The notes under the pieces were generated by a model that did no database searches, had not been told where the DNA came from, and saw only the letters and a list, made by a program, of their open reading frames with translations. 49,617 bases of DNA from Candidatus Epulonipiscium fishelsonii (GTDB taxonomy: Bacteria; Bacillota; Clostridia; Lachnospirales; Cellulosilyticaceae). A program made the position numbers and the translations under genes. Location of the stretch: NCBI GenBank assembly GCA_001983455.1, contig LJDB01000089.1, positions 1-49,617 of the forward strand, in the 5' to 3' direction. Position 1 is the stretch's first letter. Every line of letters starts with the position of its first letter. Of this stretch, positions 33,662 to 43,247 are shown one piece after another.

Positions 33662-34358
33662 ATTTTTAGTAAATGGATTTGAAATTTTGGCAAGATATGA
33701 AGAAGAGGATATAAAAGAAATTTTTATCCCTATACTCAGAAATTTAATACATTTACAAAGTCAAAAAGCTAGAAGAATTATAGTATTTGTATCTGCACCA
33801 CCTGCTGTAGGCAAATCAACACTAGTGGCATTCTTGGAACATTTAGCTGAAGAAAGGCTTGGTAACAATAATATTCAAGGTGTTGGTATCGATGGATTTC
33901 ATTTTTACAATGATTATTTAATTTCTAATAGATTAAAAGATAAAAAAGGTGCAATAGATACTTTTAATATATCTAAATTAAACAAGGCATTAGAAAGTAT
34001 CCAGAGTTCAAACGAATATTGGCCAATTTATGATAGAAATTTGCATGATCCCATTGAAGATCAAATTTTTATTGATAAACAAATTATTATACTTGAAGGA
34101 AATTATTTAAATCATGTAGATTGGCAACAACTTAAAAAATACTGTGACTATAGTATTTTTATTAGGGCAGATAAAGATATATTAAAAGAAAGATTAATAT
34201 CAAGAAAAATTCGGGGAGGATTAACAGAAAAAGAAGCTATACACTTTTATGAAAATAGTGATCGTAAAAATATAGAAGAAGTTTTAAATAACACTATTAA
34301 AACTGATATGGAATTAAGTTATGATGGAAAAAATTATATATTAGGGGGAATTCTATGA
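33651..34358 (+). CDS. YggC-like P-loop sugar/nucleoside kinase
   Basis: The 235-residue protein has a P-loop SAPPAVGKSTL (about 49-59), a GIDGFHFYNDYL substrate segment, YDRNLHDPIED and IILEGNYL. This is the uridine kinase/phosphoribulokinase-like pattern of the YggC family, whose genes often accompany hexitol-type PTS genes. It may phosphorylate a sugar or sugar phosphate. Its start codon lies inside the EIIA gene and its stop overlaps the EIICB start by 4 bp, so it is translationally coupled on both sides. Confidence 0.8.
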   Translation: MDYKFLVNGFEILARYEEEDIKEIFIPILRNLIHLQSQKARRIIVFVSAPPAVGKSTLVAFLEHLAEERLGNNNIQGVGIDGFHFYNDYLISNRLKDKKGAIDTFNISKLNKALESIQSSNEYWPIYDRNLHDPIEDQIFIDKQIIILEGNYLNHVDWQQLKKYCDYSIFIRADKDILKERLISRKIRGGLTEKEAIHFYENSDRKNIEEVLNNTIKTDMELSYDGKNYILGGIL

Positions 34359-35746
34359 GAGCACAGCTACAAGCATTCGGTGGATTTTTAACCGCAATGG
34401 TTATTCCATGTATGGGGGCATTTATCGCCTGGGGATTTATTACTGCATTATTTATACCAACTGGATGGATACCATCAGAAGAATTTGCAGAATTAGTTGA
34501 TCCAATGATTACGTATTTACTACCATTATTAATTGCTTATAATGGCGGACGTTTAGTAGCAGGAGATCGTGGAGCAATTATTGGAACAATTGGAACATTT
34601 GGACTTATTGTAGGTTCTGATATTGCGATGTTTCTGGGGGCTATGATTATGGGGCCACTCAGTGCATATATTATAAAAAAATTTGATAAAGCAATTGAAG
34701 GAAAAGTTAAAGCTGGATTTGAAATGATAGTAAATAACTTTTCAGTTGGTATTATAGGTTTAATTTTATGTTTAGTTTCATATTCTTTAATAGGACCCAC
34801 TATTGAATCAGCAAATGCCTTTGTTTTAGAACTAATTACAGACTTTGTAGCATTGGGATTTTTACCACTTCTTGCAATTGTAAACGAACCAGCAAAAGTA
34901 TTATTTTTAAATAATGTTATTGATCAAGGAATGTATTACCCATTGGGAATGCAAGATGCAGTTGAAACTGGCAAATCCATATATTTTATGGTAGCATCTA
35001 ATCCTGGAGCTGGATTGGGATTATTACTAGCATTTTCTATGTTTGGTAAAGGAATGGCAAAAAAATCAGCACCTGGTTCAATAATTATACATTTTCTTGG
35101 GGGAATACATGAGATTTATTTTCCATATGTATTGATGAAACCAATAATGATATTAGCAATGATAGCAGGTTCAGCAACTGGAATACTAGTGTTTTCAACA
35201 ATGAAAGTGGGATTAGTAGCAGGACCAAGCCCAGGATCAATTTTTTCATATTTAGCATTAACGCCAAAAGGCAACTATTTAGGAGTTATATTAGGGGTTG
35301 CAGCTGCAACAGCAGTAAGTTTCATAATAGCCTCATTCTTTTTAAAAATTTCAAAAGATACATATGAAGATATAGAAACATCAGCTGAAAAGTCTAAAGC
35401 AATGAAAGCTGAAGGTAAAAATTTATTAAATAGTGCATTAAATCAAGGGATTATAGAAAAAAAATATGAGTATATAGCCTTTGTTTGTGATGCTGGTCTT
35501 GGTAGCAGTGCATTAGGAGCAAATATGTTTGGTAAGAAACTTATAGCACAAGGTATTGAAATTCAGGTAAAAAATTATGCAATAGAAAATGTACCAGCTG
35601 AAGTTGATGTGATAGTAGTTCATTCAAACTTGTATGAAAGAACGAAAAAGGCAAATCCTAATGTAGAAATAGTAACTATAGAAAATTATTTAAATGATGA
35701 AAACCTTAATAAGCTTTTAGAATGCATTGTAAGGAGTGATAATTAA
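34355..35746 (+). CDS. PTS EIICB, mannitol-type transporter
   Basis: The 463-residue protein has an EIIC membrane domain (about 5-335) with the mannitol-family motif GGIHEIYFPYVLMKP (249-263) and IVNEPAKVLFLNN (175-187). A cytoplasmic EIIB domain (about 372-463) carries the phospho-cysteine Cys378 in FVCDAGLGSSALGANMF. It imports and phosphorylates a polyol or ketose. There is no fused EIIA; that is the separate gene upstream. The stop overlaps the next gene's start by one base (TAATG). With a SorE-like dehydrogenase next door the substrate could be L-sorbose or a related hexitol rather than mannitol. Confidence 0.9.
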   Translation: MRAQLQAFGGFLTAMVIPCMGAFIAWGFITALFIPTGWIPSEEFAELVDPMITYLLPLLIAYNGGRLVAGDRGAIIGTIGTFGLIVGSDIAMFLGAMIMGPLSAYIIKKFDKAIEGKVKAGFEMIVNNFSVGIIGLILCLVSYSLIGPTIESANAFVLELITDFVALGFLPLLAIVNEPAKVLFLNNVIDQGMYYPLGMQDAVETGKSIYFMVASNPGAGLGLLLAFSMFGKGMAKKSAPGSIIIHFLGGIHEIYFPYVLMKPIMILAMIAGSATGILVFSTMKVGLVAGPSPGSIFSYLALTPKGNYLGVILGVAAATAVSFIIASFFLKISKDTYEDIETSAEKSKAMKAEGKNLLNSALNQGIIEKKYEYIAFVCDAGLGSSALGANMFGKKLIAQGIEIQVKNYAIENVPAEVDVIVVHSNLYERTKKANPNVEIVTIENYLNDENLNKLLECIVRSDN

Positions 35747-37017
35747 TGCAAGCAAAAGCAGCAGTATTATATGGAAAAAATAAAATAAAAGTGTCTGCAA
35801 TCAATTTGCCTGAGATAGGAGAAGAAGAATTATTAGTGAAAGTTGTCTCAAATTCACTATGTTTTTCAACTTATAAAGCGGCAACTCTAGGAGAAGATCA
35901 TAAAAGAGTCCCAAATGACATAAAAGAAAATCCAATTATTACTGGACATGAATTTGCAGGAATAATTGCTAAAGTAGGAAGTAAGCTAACAGATAAATTT
36001 ATAGTAGGAGATAAATTTGTTTTACAACCAGCAATGGGTCTTGATAGTGGTTATTCTGCAGGATATAGTTATGCTGAATTTGGTGGGAATGCAACTTATT
36101 GCATAATCCCAAAAGTAGCAATAGATTTGGGCTGTGTACTTCCTTATGAAGGAGAATATTTTGCAAATGCTTCCTTGGCAGAACCAATGTGTTGTATTAT
36201 TGGAGCATTTGAAGCTGCATATCATACAATAGAGTACGATTACAACCATTATATGGGTATTAAAAAGGATGGAAGACTAGCTCTTCTTGGTGCAACTGGT
36301 CCAATGGGAATTGGTGCAATCGATTATGCTATAAATGGAAAAGTTAAACCCAAACAAATAGTCGTTACTGACATAAATCAAGAACGAATAAATAGAGCTA
36401 AAACTTTAATTTCTGAAGAATATGCAAAAGAACGTGGAGTAGACCTTATATATATGAATGTTTCTTCGAATAATGCTACTCAAAAACTTTTAGATATCAC
36501 TAATGGTAAAGGATATGATGATGTATTTGTGCTTATAGCAAATTCACAAATTATGATTCAGGCGGATAATATATTGGGAAGAGATGGTTGCTTAAATATA
36601 TTTGCTGGTCCAACCGACAAAAATTTTCAGGTTCCATTTAACTTTTATAATGTTCATTATAATCAAGCCCATGTAGTAGGAACATCTGGAGGTTCGACTG
36701 GAGATATGCTAACATCTTTAACTCTTAGTGCAGAAGGAAAAATTAATCCATCATATATGATAAGTCATATAGGAGGATTGAATAGTGCACCAGAGAGTAT
36801 ATTGAATCTTGAAAAGCTTCAAGCAGGAAAAAGATTAATATATCCACATATCGATTTGGATCTTACCGCAATAAATGATTTTGAAGAACTTGGAAAAAAT
36901 AATGATTTATTTAGAAATTTAGCTGTTATTTGTAAAAAATACAATAATATATGGTCTGAAGAAGCTGAAAAATATTTGTTTAAATATTTTAGTTTTGATC
37001 CCTATAAATTAGACTAA
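35746..37017 (+). CDS. Zinc-dependent dehydrogenase similar to L-sorbose-1-phosphate reductase (SorE)
   Basis: The 423-residue medium-chain dehydrogenase/reductase lacks the usual structural-zinc cysteine cluster, as SorE does. Landmarks are SLCFSTYKAA, VPNDIKENPIITGHEFAG (catalytic zinc His/Glu), LAEPMCCIIGAFEA, the NAD(P) loop LLGATGPMGIGAIDYA and TDINQERINRA, then GRDGCLNIFAGPTDKNF and HVVGTSGGSTGDM. It probably interconverts the PTS-delivered ketose phosphate and hexitol phosphate in the cytoplasm. It ends the cassette, before a strong terminator. Confidence 0.8.
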   Translation: MQAKAAVLYGKNKIKVSAINLPEIGEEELLVKVVSNSLCFSTYKAATLGEDHKRVPNDIKENPIITGHEFAGIIAKVGSKLTDKFIVGDKFVLQPAMGLDSGYSAGYSYAEFGGNATYCIIPKVAIDLGCVLPYEGEYFANASLAEPMCCIIGAFEAAYHTIEYDYNHYMGIKKDGRLALLGATGPMGIGAIDYAINGKVKPKQIVVTDINQERINRAKTLISEEYAKERGVDLIYMNVSSNNATQKLLDITNGKGYDDVFVLIANSQIMIQADNILGRDGCLNIFAGPTDKNFQVPFNFYNVHYNQAHVVGTSGGSTGDMLTSLTLSAEGKINPSYMISHIGGLNSAPESILNLEKLQAGKRLIYPHIDLDLTAINDFEELGKNNDLFRNLAVICKKYNNIWSEEAEKYLFKYFSFDPYKLD

Positions 37018-37036
37018 AATCATAAATAATCTTTAC

Positions 37037-37070
37037 AAAACAAAGAGTGTATATATGCACTCTTTGTTTT
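37037..37070. terminator. Terminator of the PTS cassette
   Basis: AAAACAAAGAGTG (37037-37049) pairs perfectly with CACTCTTTGTTTT (37058-37070). The T-rich side works for the PTS cassette and the A-rich complement for the opposing zinc-ribbon gene. Confidence 0.85.
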
Positions 37071-37110
37071 ATGACCAAAAGAAAAAAACAAACGGACTTT
37101 CTCTTTATTT

Positions 37111-37314
37111 TTATGTCCACTTCCCTTTTTCATTGCAGAATGGACAGATAATATCGCTACTATCTTTTTTGCTCAAAGATAGTACAGTATTATCATTAAA
37201 GTATCCAATATCACTAGAATTACTATACAAATCTGGATCTGTCATATTTGATACTAGCTCAGGCCCATACATATCATACCCACAATTATTACACTTTAAA
37301 ATGTTATTATACAA
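37111..37314 (-). CDS. Small zinc-ribbon protein
   Basis: The 67-residue protein has two CxxC knuckles (KCNNCGYDMYGPELV near the start and ICPFCNEKGKW at the end), a treble-clef or zinc-ribbon arrangement. The start is a TTG at 37312-37314 with GGGGTGAG just upstream; no ATG precedes it in frame. Short spacing of the ribosome site and the TTG make expression uncertain. An overlapping plus-strand ORF has no motif, so this strand is preferred. Function unknown. Confidence 0.55.
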   Translation of the reverse strand: MYNNILKCNNCGYDMYGPELVSNMTDPDLYSNSSDIGYFNDNTVLSLSKKDSSDIICPFCNEKGKWT

Positions 37315-37542
37315 TTTCTCACCCCGCTTGAAGAAGTTATTTCCTTTTTAATATTAACTAAATACTAAAAAGATATTCAACAAAGCAATTAGATTTTTAG
37401 CCCAATGTTGCCAGTATTTACAATGGTTAAAATTGGAAGAATAGAATAACTAAATAATCATATCCTATAAGTTATAGAACCAATAATGAATTATAGCATT
37501 GTTGCTCTTAATCATTATAGTGAATAAGGAGGATAAATTAAA

Positions 37543-38319
37543 ATGAAGAACCGCAAGATAAAATTAGCAGTTACAGCACTTTCAATATGCATAGGGGCAA
37601 CCCCAATATTGGCATGTGGTACTGCACCACGTGCTAATACAACTGGAAGTAGTCAAATTTGTCAAGCAGCAACAACTTCAGAAACTGTAAAACCATCCAC
37701 AGAAACTCCGCAAGCGACAACTCCCGCAAAACCAGAGGAAGAGAATAAAAATAAACCAGAAGAAGCTAAAAAGCCAGAAGAAGCTAAAAAAACGGAAGAA
37801 GCTAATAAACCGGAAGAGAATAAAAAACCGGAAGAAGCTAAAAAGCCGGAAGAAGCTAATAAACCGGAAGAAGCTAAAAAACCAGAAGAAGCTAAAAAAC
37901 CAGAAGAGAATAAAAAACCAGAAGAGAATAAAAAACCAGAAGAGAATAAAAAACCAGAAGAAGCTAAAAAACCAGAACCAAAAAAAGAAGTTAAAAAAGA
38001 AAAAGCGAATAGCGAAGTATTTTCGATTGATAACTTCAAAGTTATTCAAACAAGCTTAGAAAAACTTGGAGTAACACCCGAAGAATTAGAAGCAAAAATT
38101 AAAGATGGAAAAAAATTAGTTGATGTTTTAGAAGAATCTGAAATATCAATTAAGAAATTTAAAAAGACTTTATATAAAGAATATTGTAAAGTAATCAAAG
38201 AAGGCGTTAAAGCTGAGAAGATTACTAAAGAAGAAGGAAAAGCTTTAAAAGCCGCAGTAAAACAAAAAGTTGAATTATGGATGGCTGAAAAAGAAGAAGC
38301 TAACACTGATAAAAAATAA
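37543..38319 (+). CDS. Secreted lipoprotein-like protein with KPEE hexapeptide repeats
   Basis: The 258-residue protein has a signal peptide (MKNRKIKLAVTALSI) with a lipobox-like ILAC-G at Cys25. A threonine-rich stretch and about 13 tandem hexads of KPEEAK, KPEENK or KPEEAN (about 67-148) follow, forming a highly charged, proline-containing spacer such as spans cell walls. The C-terminal 85 residues (about 165-250) are a helical domain (SLEKLGVTPEELEAKIKDG). I do not recognise the helical domain. AAGGAGG precedes the ATG. It stands between terminators. Confidence 0.75.
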   Translation: MKNRKIKLAVTALSICIGATPILACGTAPRANTTGSSQICQAATTSETVKPSTETPQATTPAKPEEENKNKPEEAKKPEEAKKTEEANKPEENKKPEEAKKPEEANKPEEAKKPEEAKKPEENKKPEENKKPEENKKPEEAKKPEPKKEVKKEKANSEVFSIDNFKVIQTSLEKLGVTPEELEAKIKDGKKLVDVLEESEISIKKFKKTLYKEYCKVIKEGVKAEKITKEEGKALKAAVKQKVELWMAEKEEANTDKK

Positions 38320-38324
38320 TGTCG

Positions 38325-38356
38325 AACCCTTAAGTAAATTACTTGAGGGTTTTTAA
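38325..38356 (+). terminator. Terminator after the KPEE-repeat gene
   Basis: AACCCTTAAGT (38325-38335) and ACTTGAGGGTT (38341-38351) pair with one mismatch, followed by TTTTAATATTTT. Confidence 0.8.
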
Positions 38357-38393
38357 TATTTTAACAAGTTTTAAAACAAGTACATATATAATA

Positions 38394-38422
38394 TTGTAAA
38401 AATAATCTATTCATTGTATAAT
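38394..38422 (+). promoter_or_regulatory. Promoter of chemoreceptor 1
   Basis: TTGTAA (38394-38399) and TATAAT (38417-38422) are exactly 17 bp apart, about 38 bp upstream of the start codon. This is a sigma-A type promoter, not a flagellar sigma-28 type. Confidence 0.65.
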
Positions 38423-38459
38423 ATTATATTATACATAATCTAAAGGGGGAAAAATTAAT

Positions 38460-40430
38460 ATGAACAGAAAAGCTTTAGGACAACAAATTAAGATAATTTT
38501 TAGTGTTGTAGTAATAGCATTAATATTAAGCAATAGCTTAATTCAATTGATATTAAGTTTAAGTTTAAGATTTAATATATCTCAGGATACAATAAGAAAT
38601 AATGCAGAAGTTTCTATAGGATATTTAAATGGATGGCTAGTTGATAGGACTGGTTTTGTAAGAACCATTGCTTTAGAACTGAGTAACAGAGAATTTATAA
38701 ATGATTTAAAGGCACTAAATGATTACCTAGAGCTACAAAATTATGCAAAGACCACTACCGACTTGATGTACTTTGCATCAGAAAAAGGAGATTTTATTGA
38801 TCATACAGGGTGGGTTCCAGACAAAAGCTATGATGCAACTCAAAGAATATGGTACAAAGAAGCATTAGCTACAGAAGGATGTTATATTACAGATCCTTAC
38901 TTAGATGCTGATACTGGAGGGCAAGTTATAACTGTATCGCATAAGGTAACAGATAGCAGTGGAAGTGTAATTGGAGTTATAGGTATGGATATATATATGA
39001 CTACATTAACAGATTTAGTAAAAGAAATTTCTGCTGAAGCAGGTATTTATATTGTTGCCATAAATCAAAGTAACAACATAATGTTACATCCAAATGAAAC
39101 TTTTAGACCATCAACTGATGATGTAATCAATTTGATAGATACCAGCAAAGATTATGTTAATCTTCTTAATGGCCCAGAAAATACTATAACGAAAATAACA
39201 GATAGTTTTAATAAAGAGTCATATGGAATGTATTTAAATATACCTGATACAACCTGGAAAGTAATTTCTCATTACCAAACTTCATATTTAATACAAGATT
39301 TATTTGGACAATGTTTAATTAGTTTAGCTTTTATTATTTTTGGTGTAACAACTATTTTTATGGTTATTAAAACAGTTATAGCTAAATATATAACGCCAAT
39401 TAATTTAGTGGTAGAAGTTTTTGATGAAATAAAAAACGGACACTTAAATGTTGATACAAGTCATATTTCAACTCCAAGTCAAGAAACTTATAATCTTGTT
39501 TCTTCATTAAACATATTTTCACAGACAATTTCTTCTTATATTAATGAAATCTCCGATGTTTTAGGTTCTTTTTCAAGAGGAAATTTTACTGCTAATACAA
39601 CACAAAATTATGTGGGAGATTTTGGAGCGATTAAAACTTCCTTATTAAGTATAACTGAAATGCTTAATAAATTAATTGTAAATACAAAGCTATCAACAGT
39701 ATCGGTAAACAATGCAGCCACCAATATTTTTGAAACTGCAGAAGAATTAGCAGGTTTAACAGTGGAACAAGCTACATTAATATCTACGTTTAAACAAGAT
39801 ACAATATTAGTAACAAATGATGTAATAAATATAATTGAAGATATACATAAAAATTATAGAATAGTAAATAGCATGGATAAAATAGTACGAGAAAGTACAA
39901 GTGTTGGAAAAGATTTAGTAGAAGCTATGAAAACTATAGGTATCTCTATAAAAGATATGGTTGAAATAATAAAATCCATTGAAAATATTGCGGAACAAAC
40001 AAATCTACTAGCCTTAAATGCTGCAATTGAGGCAGCAAGAGCAGGAGAAGCTGGAAAGGGATTTGCCATTGTAGCTGCAGAAGTAAGAGGTTTATCTTTA
40101 AAAACATCAGATACCTTAAGTGATATTTATGACATGATAAATGAAAACTTAAATAGTCTTACAGAAGGTGAAAAAATGGTTGAGCTTACGTCTTCAGCTT
40201 TAAGTAACATCGGTAATGTAAGTAAACAAACATTTGAAACTTCAAAGCAAGTTTTACGAAATGCTACTAGGCAAAAGGCAGCATTAAACCAAATTATTTT
40301 AAGAGCAGAAGAACTTGAAAACCAAATTTCTAAAAATACTGCAATTTCTCAAGAAAATCTCTCTGTAAGCCAAGAATTAACATCTCAATCAGAAATGCTA
40401 AAATCTCAAATAGAAACATTTATAGTATAA
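38460..40430 (+). CDS. Methyl-accepting chemotaxis protein 1
   Basis: The 656-residue protein has an N-terminal membrane segment (about 12-35) and an extracellular dCache-type sensor (about 40-275) with [18 protein letters not shown], the [11 protein letters not shown] strand and [24 protein letters not shown] second membrane segment (about 280-305), a HAMP-like linker and a cytoplasmic signalling hairpin with the conserved tip [20 protein letters not shown] follow. The dCache pattern with W-Y...D suggests amino-acid or related ligands. AAAGGGGG lies upstream. It implies the organism is motile and chemotactic. Confidence 0.92.
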   Translation: MNRKALGQQIKIIFSVVVIALILSNSLIQLILSLSLRFNISQDTIRNNAEVSIGYLNGWLVDRTGFVRTIALELSNREFINDLKALNDYLELQNYAKTTTDLMYFASEKGDFIDHTGWVPDKSYDATQRIWYKEALATEGCYITDPYLDADTGGQVITVSHKVTDSSGSVIGVIGMDIYMTTLTDLVKEISAEAGIYIVAINQSNNIMLHPNETFRPSTDDVINLIDTSKDYVNLLNGPENTITKITDSFNKESYGMYLNIPDTTWKVISHYQTSYLIQDLFGQCLISLAFIIFGVTTIFMVIKTVIAKYITPINLVVEVFDEIKNGHLNVDTSHISTPSQETYNLVSSLNIFSQTISSYINEISDVLGSFSRGNFTANTTQNYVGDFGAIKTSLLSITEMLNKLIVNTKLSTVSVNNAATNIFETAEELAGLTVEQATLISTFKQDTILVTNDVINIIEDIHKNYRIVNSMDKIVRESTSVGKDLVEAMKTIGISIKDMVEIIKSIENIAEQTNLLALNAAIEAARAGEAGKGFAIVAAEVRGLSLKTSDTLSDIYDMINENLNSLTEGEKMVELTSSALSNIGNVSKQTFETSKQVLRNATRQKAALNQIILRAEELENQISKNTAISQENLSVSQELTSQSEMLKSQIETFIV

Positions 40431-40442
40431 AGGGGAACAGAC

Positions 40443-40769
40443 AGTAAATTGTGCTGCGACTGAACTCTCAAAACTGCGGAGGAACTATCAACCTTAACAA
40501 TAGATCAGTCCAAATTAATTTTCATATTTAAACAAGATACAATTATTGTAACGAAGGATATAATAAGTATTATAGAAGATATTGATAATAGCTACAAAGT
40601 TACTGATGATATGGCCGAGAAAGCTTTGGCTAGTAAATCTACTAGAAAAGAATTAGTAGAAGCTATAAAATTAATAAGTGTCTCTAGAAAAGAAATGGTT
40701 AATGTAATTAATTCTATTGAAATTATTGCAGAGCAAACTAATTTACAGTTGGAGAAATTCATTATATAG
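40443..40769 (+). pseudogene. Relic of a third chemoreceptor with its signalling tip deleted
   Basis: Between the two chemoreceptors lies about 325 bp that translates, with one frameshift near 40470, as the methylation-helix region of a chemoreceptor: TVNCAATELS, then KTAEELSTLTIDQS, FKQDTIIVTKDIISIIEDI and ISVSRKEMVNVINSIE. It reaches IIAEQTNL, the first half of the tip, and jumps straight to QLEKFII and a stop, the very C-terminus of these receptors. The tip, the second methylation helix and the whole sensor are missing. Its end resembles receptor 2, its middle both receptors. Confidence 0.85.
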
Positions 40770-40845
40770 TACTTATGTAGGAATTTAAATAAAATAGGAG
40801 CCCATCTAACGTTAAAATTAAAACAAAGAAGACTTTTAACAAATG

Positions 40846-40877
40846 TAGCTATTATATACAAACTAAAATAATAGCTA
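40846..40877 (+). terminator. Hairpin downstream of the chemoreceptor relic
   Basis: TAGCTATTAT (40846-40855) and ATAATAGCTA (40868-40877) pair perfectly, followed by TATTTGATAT. It probably once ended the relic gene. Confidence 0.5.
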
Positions 40878-41062
40878 TATTTGATATATAAATATGATTA
40901 TGTCATAATATTTGATATGGATGTTTCATATTAAATATTAAAAATACATTATATTTTATAGCATAACATATAACCTATTTACATAGAATGATTTTAAGTT
41001 TATCAATTTTGTTTATTTCAATAAAATTTAAATTCCATATTATGATAAAGGAGGTAATTCTA

Positions 41063-43072
41063 TTGAAACAACGGCAATCTAATAAAATAATAGTAAAAGA
41101 TAATATCAAACGCAAGACATTAAAACAACAAATAAAGAAAACTTTTACAATTGTAGTAGTTGCATTATTAGTAACTAGCACTATAACTCATTTATACACG
41201 ATAATAAGTTTGCAGTACAATCTATCTAAAATCACAATGATTAACAATGCAGAGATTTCACTGAGTAATTTAAGTAGTTGGATAAATGATAAAACTACCT
41301 ATTTAGAAACTTTGTCAGCGGGGTTAAATAATAGTTACACATATACAAATACTAGAGTTTTAAAAGAATATTTATTAATACAACATGAAACTAAACCTGA
41401 AGTAAATATGGTTTATTTTGCAGACACAAATCGGCAAATAACTAGCAGTACTGATTGGGTTCCTGAAGAAGGATTTGATCCAACTTTAAGGGATTGGTTC
41501 ATTGGTGCAGTATCATCATCAGATTGTTATATCACAGATCCATACTTAGATATAAATACAAATGAACTGGTAGTAACGATTTCTCACAAGGTAACAAATG
41601 CAGGGAATATAACAGGTGTTGTAGCAGTAGACATTTCTATTGATGGCTTTCAAGATATAATGGAAAATCTTGTTAAGGAAGATGGAATATATACTTTTGT
41701 TGTAAATAGAGAAGATGAAATAATACTTCACCCAGATGAGAAGTTTGATATTACTAAAAATGATAAGGTATCTTTGTTAAGTATTCAGCCAGAATATAAG
41801 ACGTTATTTCAGCAAGAGGAAGATAAGATAATAAAGATTTATGATATGTATGAAGAAGACGCATTTAGTGTTTATAGAAATATTCCTGAGTCTTCATGGA
41901 AAGTTATCTCGCATTATCATGTTCACTATATGACTGATTTAATACTAATAGAATGCCTTATTAGCTCATTAATAATTATAATGGGGATAGGTGTAATAAT
42001 TATAGTAATAAGAGTTGTACTAGTAAAATATATTGCCCCAATTGATGTAGTAATAGAGAATTTAGAAAAGATTAAGCAAGGACATCTTGCTATCGATATT
42101 GATATTAATACTGCACCCAATGAAGAAACTTATAGATTAATGGCTTCACTAGATACTGTATCTAATACAATTTCATCTTATATATATGAAATTTCTAATA
42201 TCTTAGGTTCTTTTTCAAATGGTAATTTCACTGTAAGCCCATCAAAAAATTATATTGGAGATTATAAAGAAATAGAATTTTCTCTATTAAAAATATCAAC
42301 CTCATTAAAAGAATTAATATTAAATGTAAAATCTTCAACTTCAGAAATAGATCTTCATGCAAATGACATAGCTAAGTCAGCTGAAGAATTGGCAGATATG
42401 ACTGTACAAAGAGTTGATATTGTAAGTAAATTTAGAGAAGAAATAACAATAGCTACTCAAAATATAATGCGGATTATTGAAGACATTGATGATAGCTATC
42501 AAATGATTGAAAACACAGCATATAAGGCTAAAGAAAACAAATCTATAGAGGATGATTTAACTACAGCCATAAAAGCTATAAGTAAAACTACACATGAATT
42601 AATAGAAATAATAAAGTCTACTGAAAATATTGCTTCCCAAACAAATTTGTTGGCTTTAAACGCAGCTATTGAGGCTGCAAGAGCAGGAGAAAAAGGTAAA
42701 GGGTTTGGAATTGTAGCCAAAGAAATTAGAGATTTATCAATAAAAACATCTGATATTTTGAAAGAAACGTATAAAATAATAGAGAAAAATCTGGATACCT
42801 TGCAAAAAGGCGAGGAAATGGTTGCATTAACAGTGGAAACTCTGGATGATATATCTAATGCAAGTTTGGAAACACGTGATAGAACAGAACAAGTATTAAC
42901 AAAAGCTAATAATCAGAAAGCAAGATTAAATCAAATTGTTAATGAAGCGGAAAACTTGGAACAAGATATATCTAAAAATGCTACTATATCAGAAGAAAAT
43001 CTATCAATAAGTGAATCTTTAATAGACCAAACCAAAGAATTAAAAGATCAATTAGAAAAGTTTATAGTTTAA
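41063..43072 (+). CDS. Methyl-accepting chemotaxis protein 2
   Basis: The 669-residue protein is a paralogue of chemoreceptor 1: membrane segment (about 25-47), dCache sensor with [20 protein letters not shown] and [10 protein letters not shown], second membrane segment, HAMP and a signalling tip [23 protein letters not shown] 41063-41065 is chosen because AAAGGAGG (41048-41055) is seven to eight bases upstream; the ATG at 40988 would add a hydrophobic stretch with no ribosome site. It is a tandem duplicate with diverged sensor and near-identical tip, so it probably detects a related ligand and feeds the same chemotaxis array. Confidence 0.9.
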   Translation: MKQRQSNKIIVKDNIKRKTLKQQIKKTFTIVVVALLVTSTITHLYTIISLQYNLSKITMINNAEISLSNLSSWINDKTTYLETLSAGLNNSYTYTNTRVLKEYLLIQHETKPEVNMVYFADTNRQITSSTDWVPEEGFDPTLRDWFIGAVSSSDCYITDPYLDINTNELVVTISHKVTNAGNITGVVAVDISIDGFQDIMENLVKEDGIYTFVVNREDEIILHPDEKFDITKNDKVSLLSIQPEYKTLFQQEEDKIIKIYDMYEEDAFSVYRNIPESSWKVISHYHVHYMTDLILIECLISSLIIIMGIGVIIIVIRVVLVKYIAPIDVVIENLEKIKQGHLAIDIDINTAPNEETYRLMASLDTVSNTISSYIYEISNILGSFSNGNFTVSPSKNYIGDYKEIEFSLLKISTSLKELILNVKSSTSEIDLHANDIAKSAEELADMTVQRVDIVSKFREEITIATQNIMRIIEDIDDSYQMIENTAYKAKENKSIEDDLTTAIKAISKTTHELIEIIKSTENIASQTNLLALNAAIEAARAGEKGKGFGIVAKEIRDLSIKTSDILKETYKIIEKNLDTLQKGEEMVALTVETLDDISNASLETRDRTEQVLTKANNQKARLNQIVNEAENLEQDISKNATISEENLSISESLIDQTKELKDQLEKFIV

Positions 43073-43114
43073 TCGAAATCCAAAAAACATCTTTTAAATT
43101 TTCCAGTTTTGGTA

Positions 43115-43198
43115 TATAATAATTATTAGGCTCTGGCATATTTTTGTTCTCCTTATCTATAAACAGTTATAGATTTAGGATACATATGGTTAGAGCTT
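43115..43198 (+). promoter_or_regulatory. Promoter and 5'-terminal leader hairpin of the flavin/ferredoxin-sirtuin pair
   Basis: TATAAT at 43115-43120 would start transcription near 43127. The very first transcribed bases, AGGCTCT (43128-43134), can pair with AGAGCTT (43192-43198, one G-U). Within is a perfect hairpin CTATAA-ACAG-TTATAG (43157-43172). A T-rich run (TTTTTATATATATTTTT) follows, so the leader could act as an attenuator. About 50 bp separate it from the start codon. No known riboswitch consensus was recognised. Confidence 0.45.
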
Positions 43199-43247
43199 TT
43201 TATATATATTTTTACTACTGCAACGGGAAATTTAGAATGGAGATAAA

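Noticed and set aside
37055..37351. Plus-strand 98-codon ORF
   Set aside because: It starts inside the terminator of the PTS cassette, has no ribosome site and covers the minus-strand zinc-ribbon gene, which has two CxxC motifs.
37662..38049. Two minus-strand ORFs of about 125 codons opposite the KPEE repeats
   Set aside because: They are low-complexity reverse readings of the 18-bp repeat with no start signals.
43115..43198. Leader as an FMN, purine, preQ1 or T-box riboswitch
   Set aside because: None of the conserved core sequences of these classes is present; kept only as an unclassified leader hairpin.
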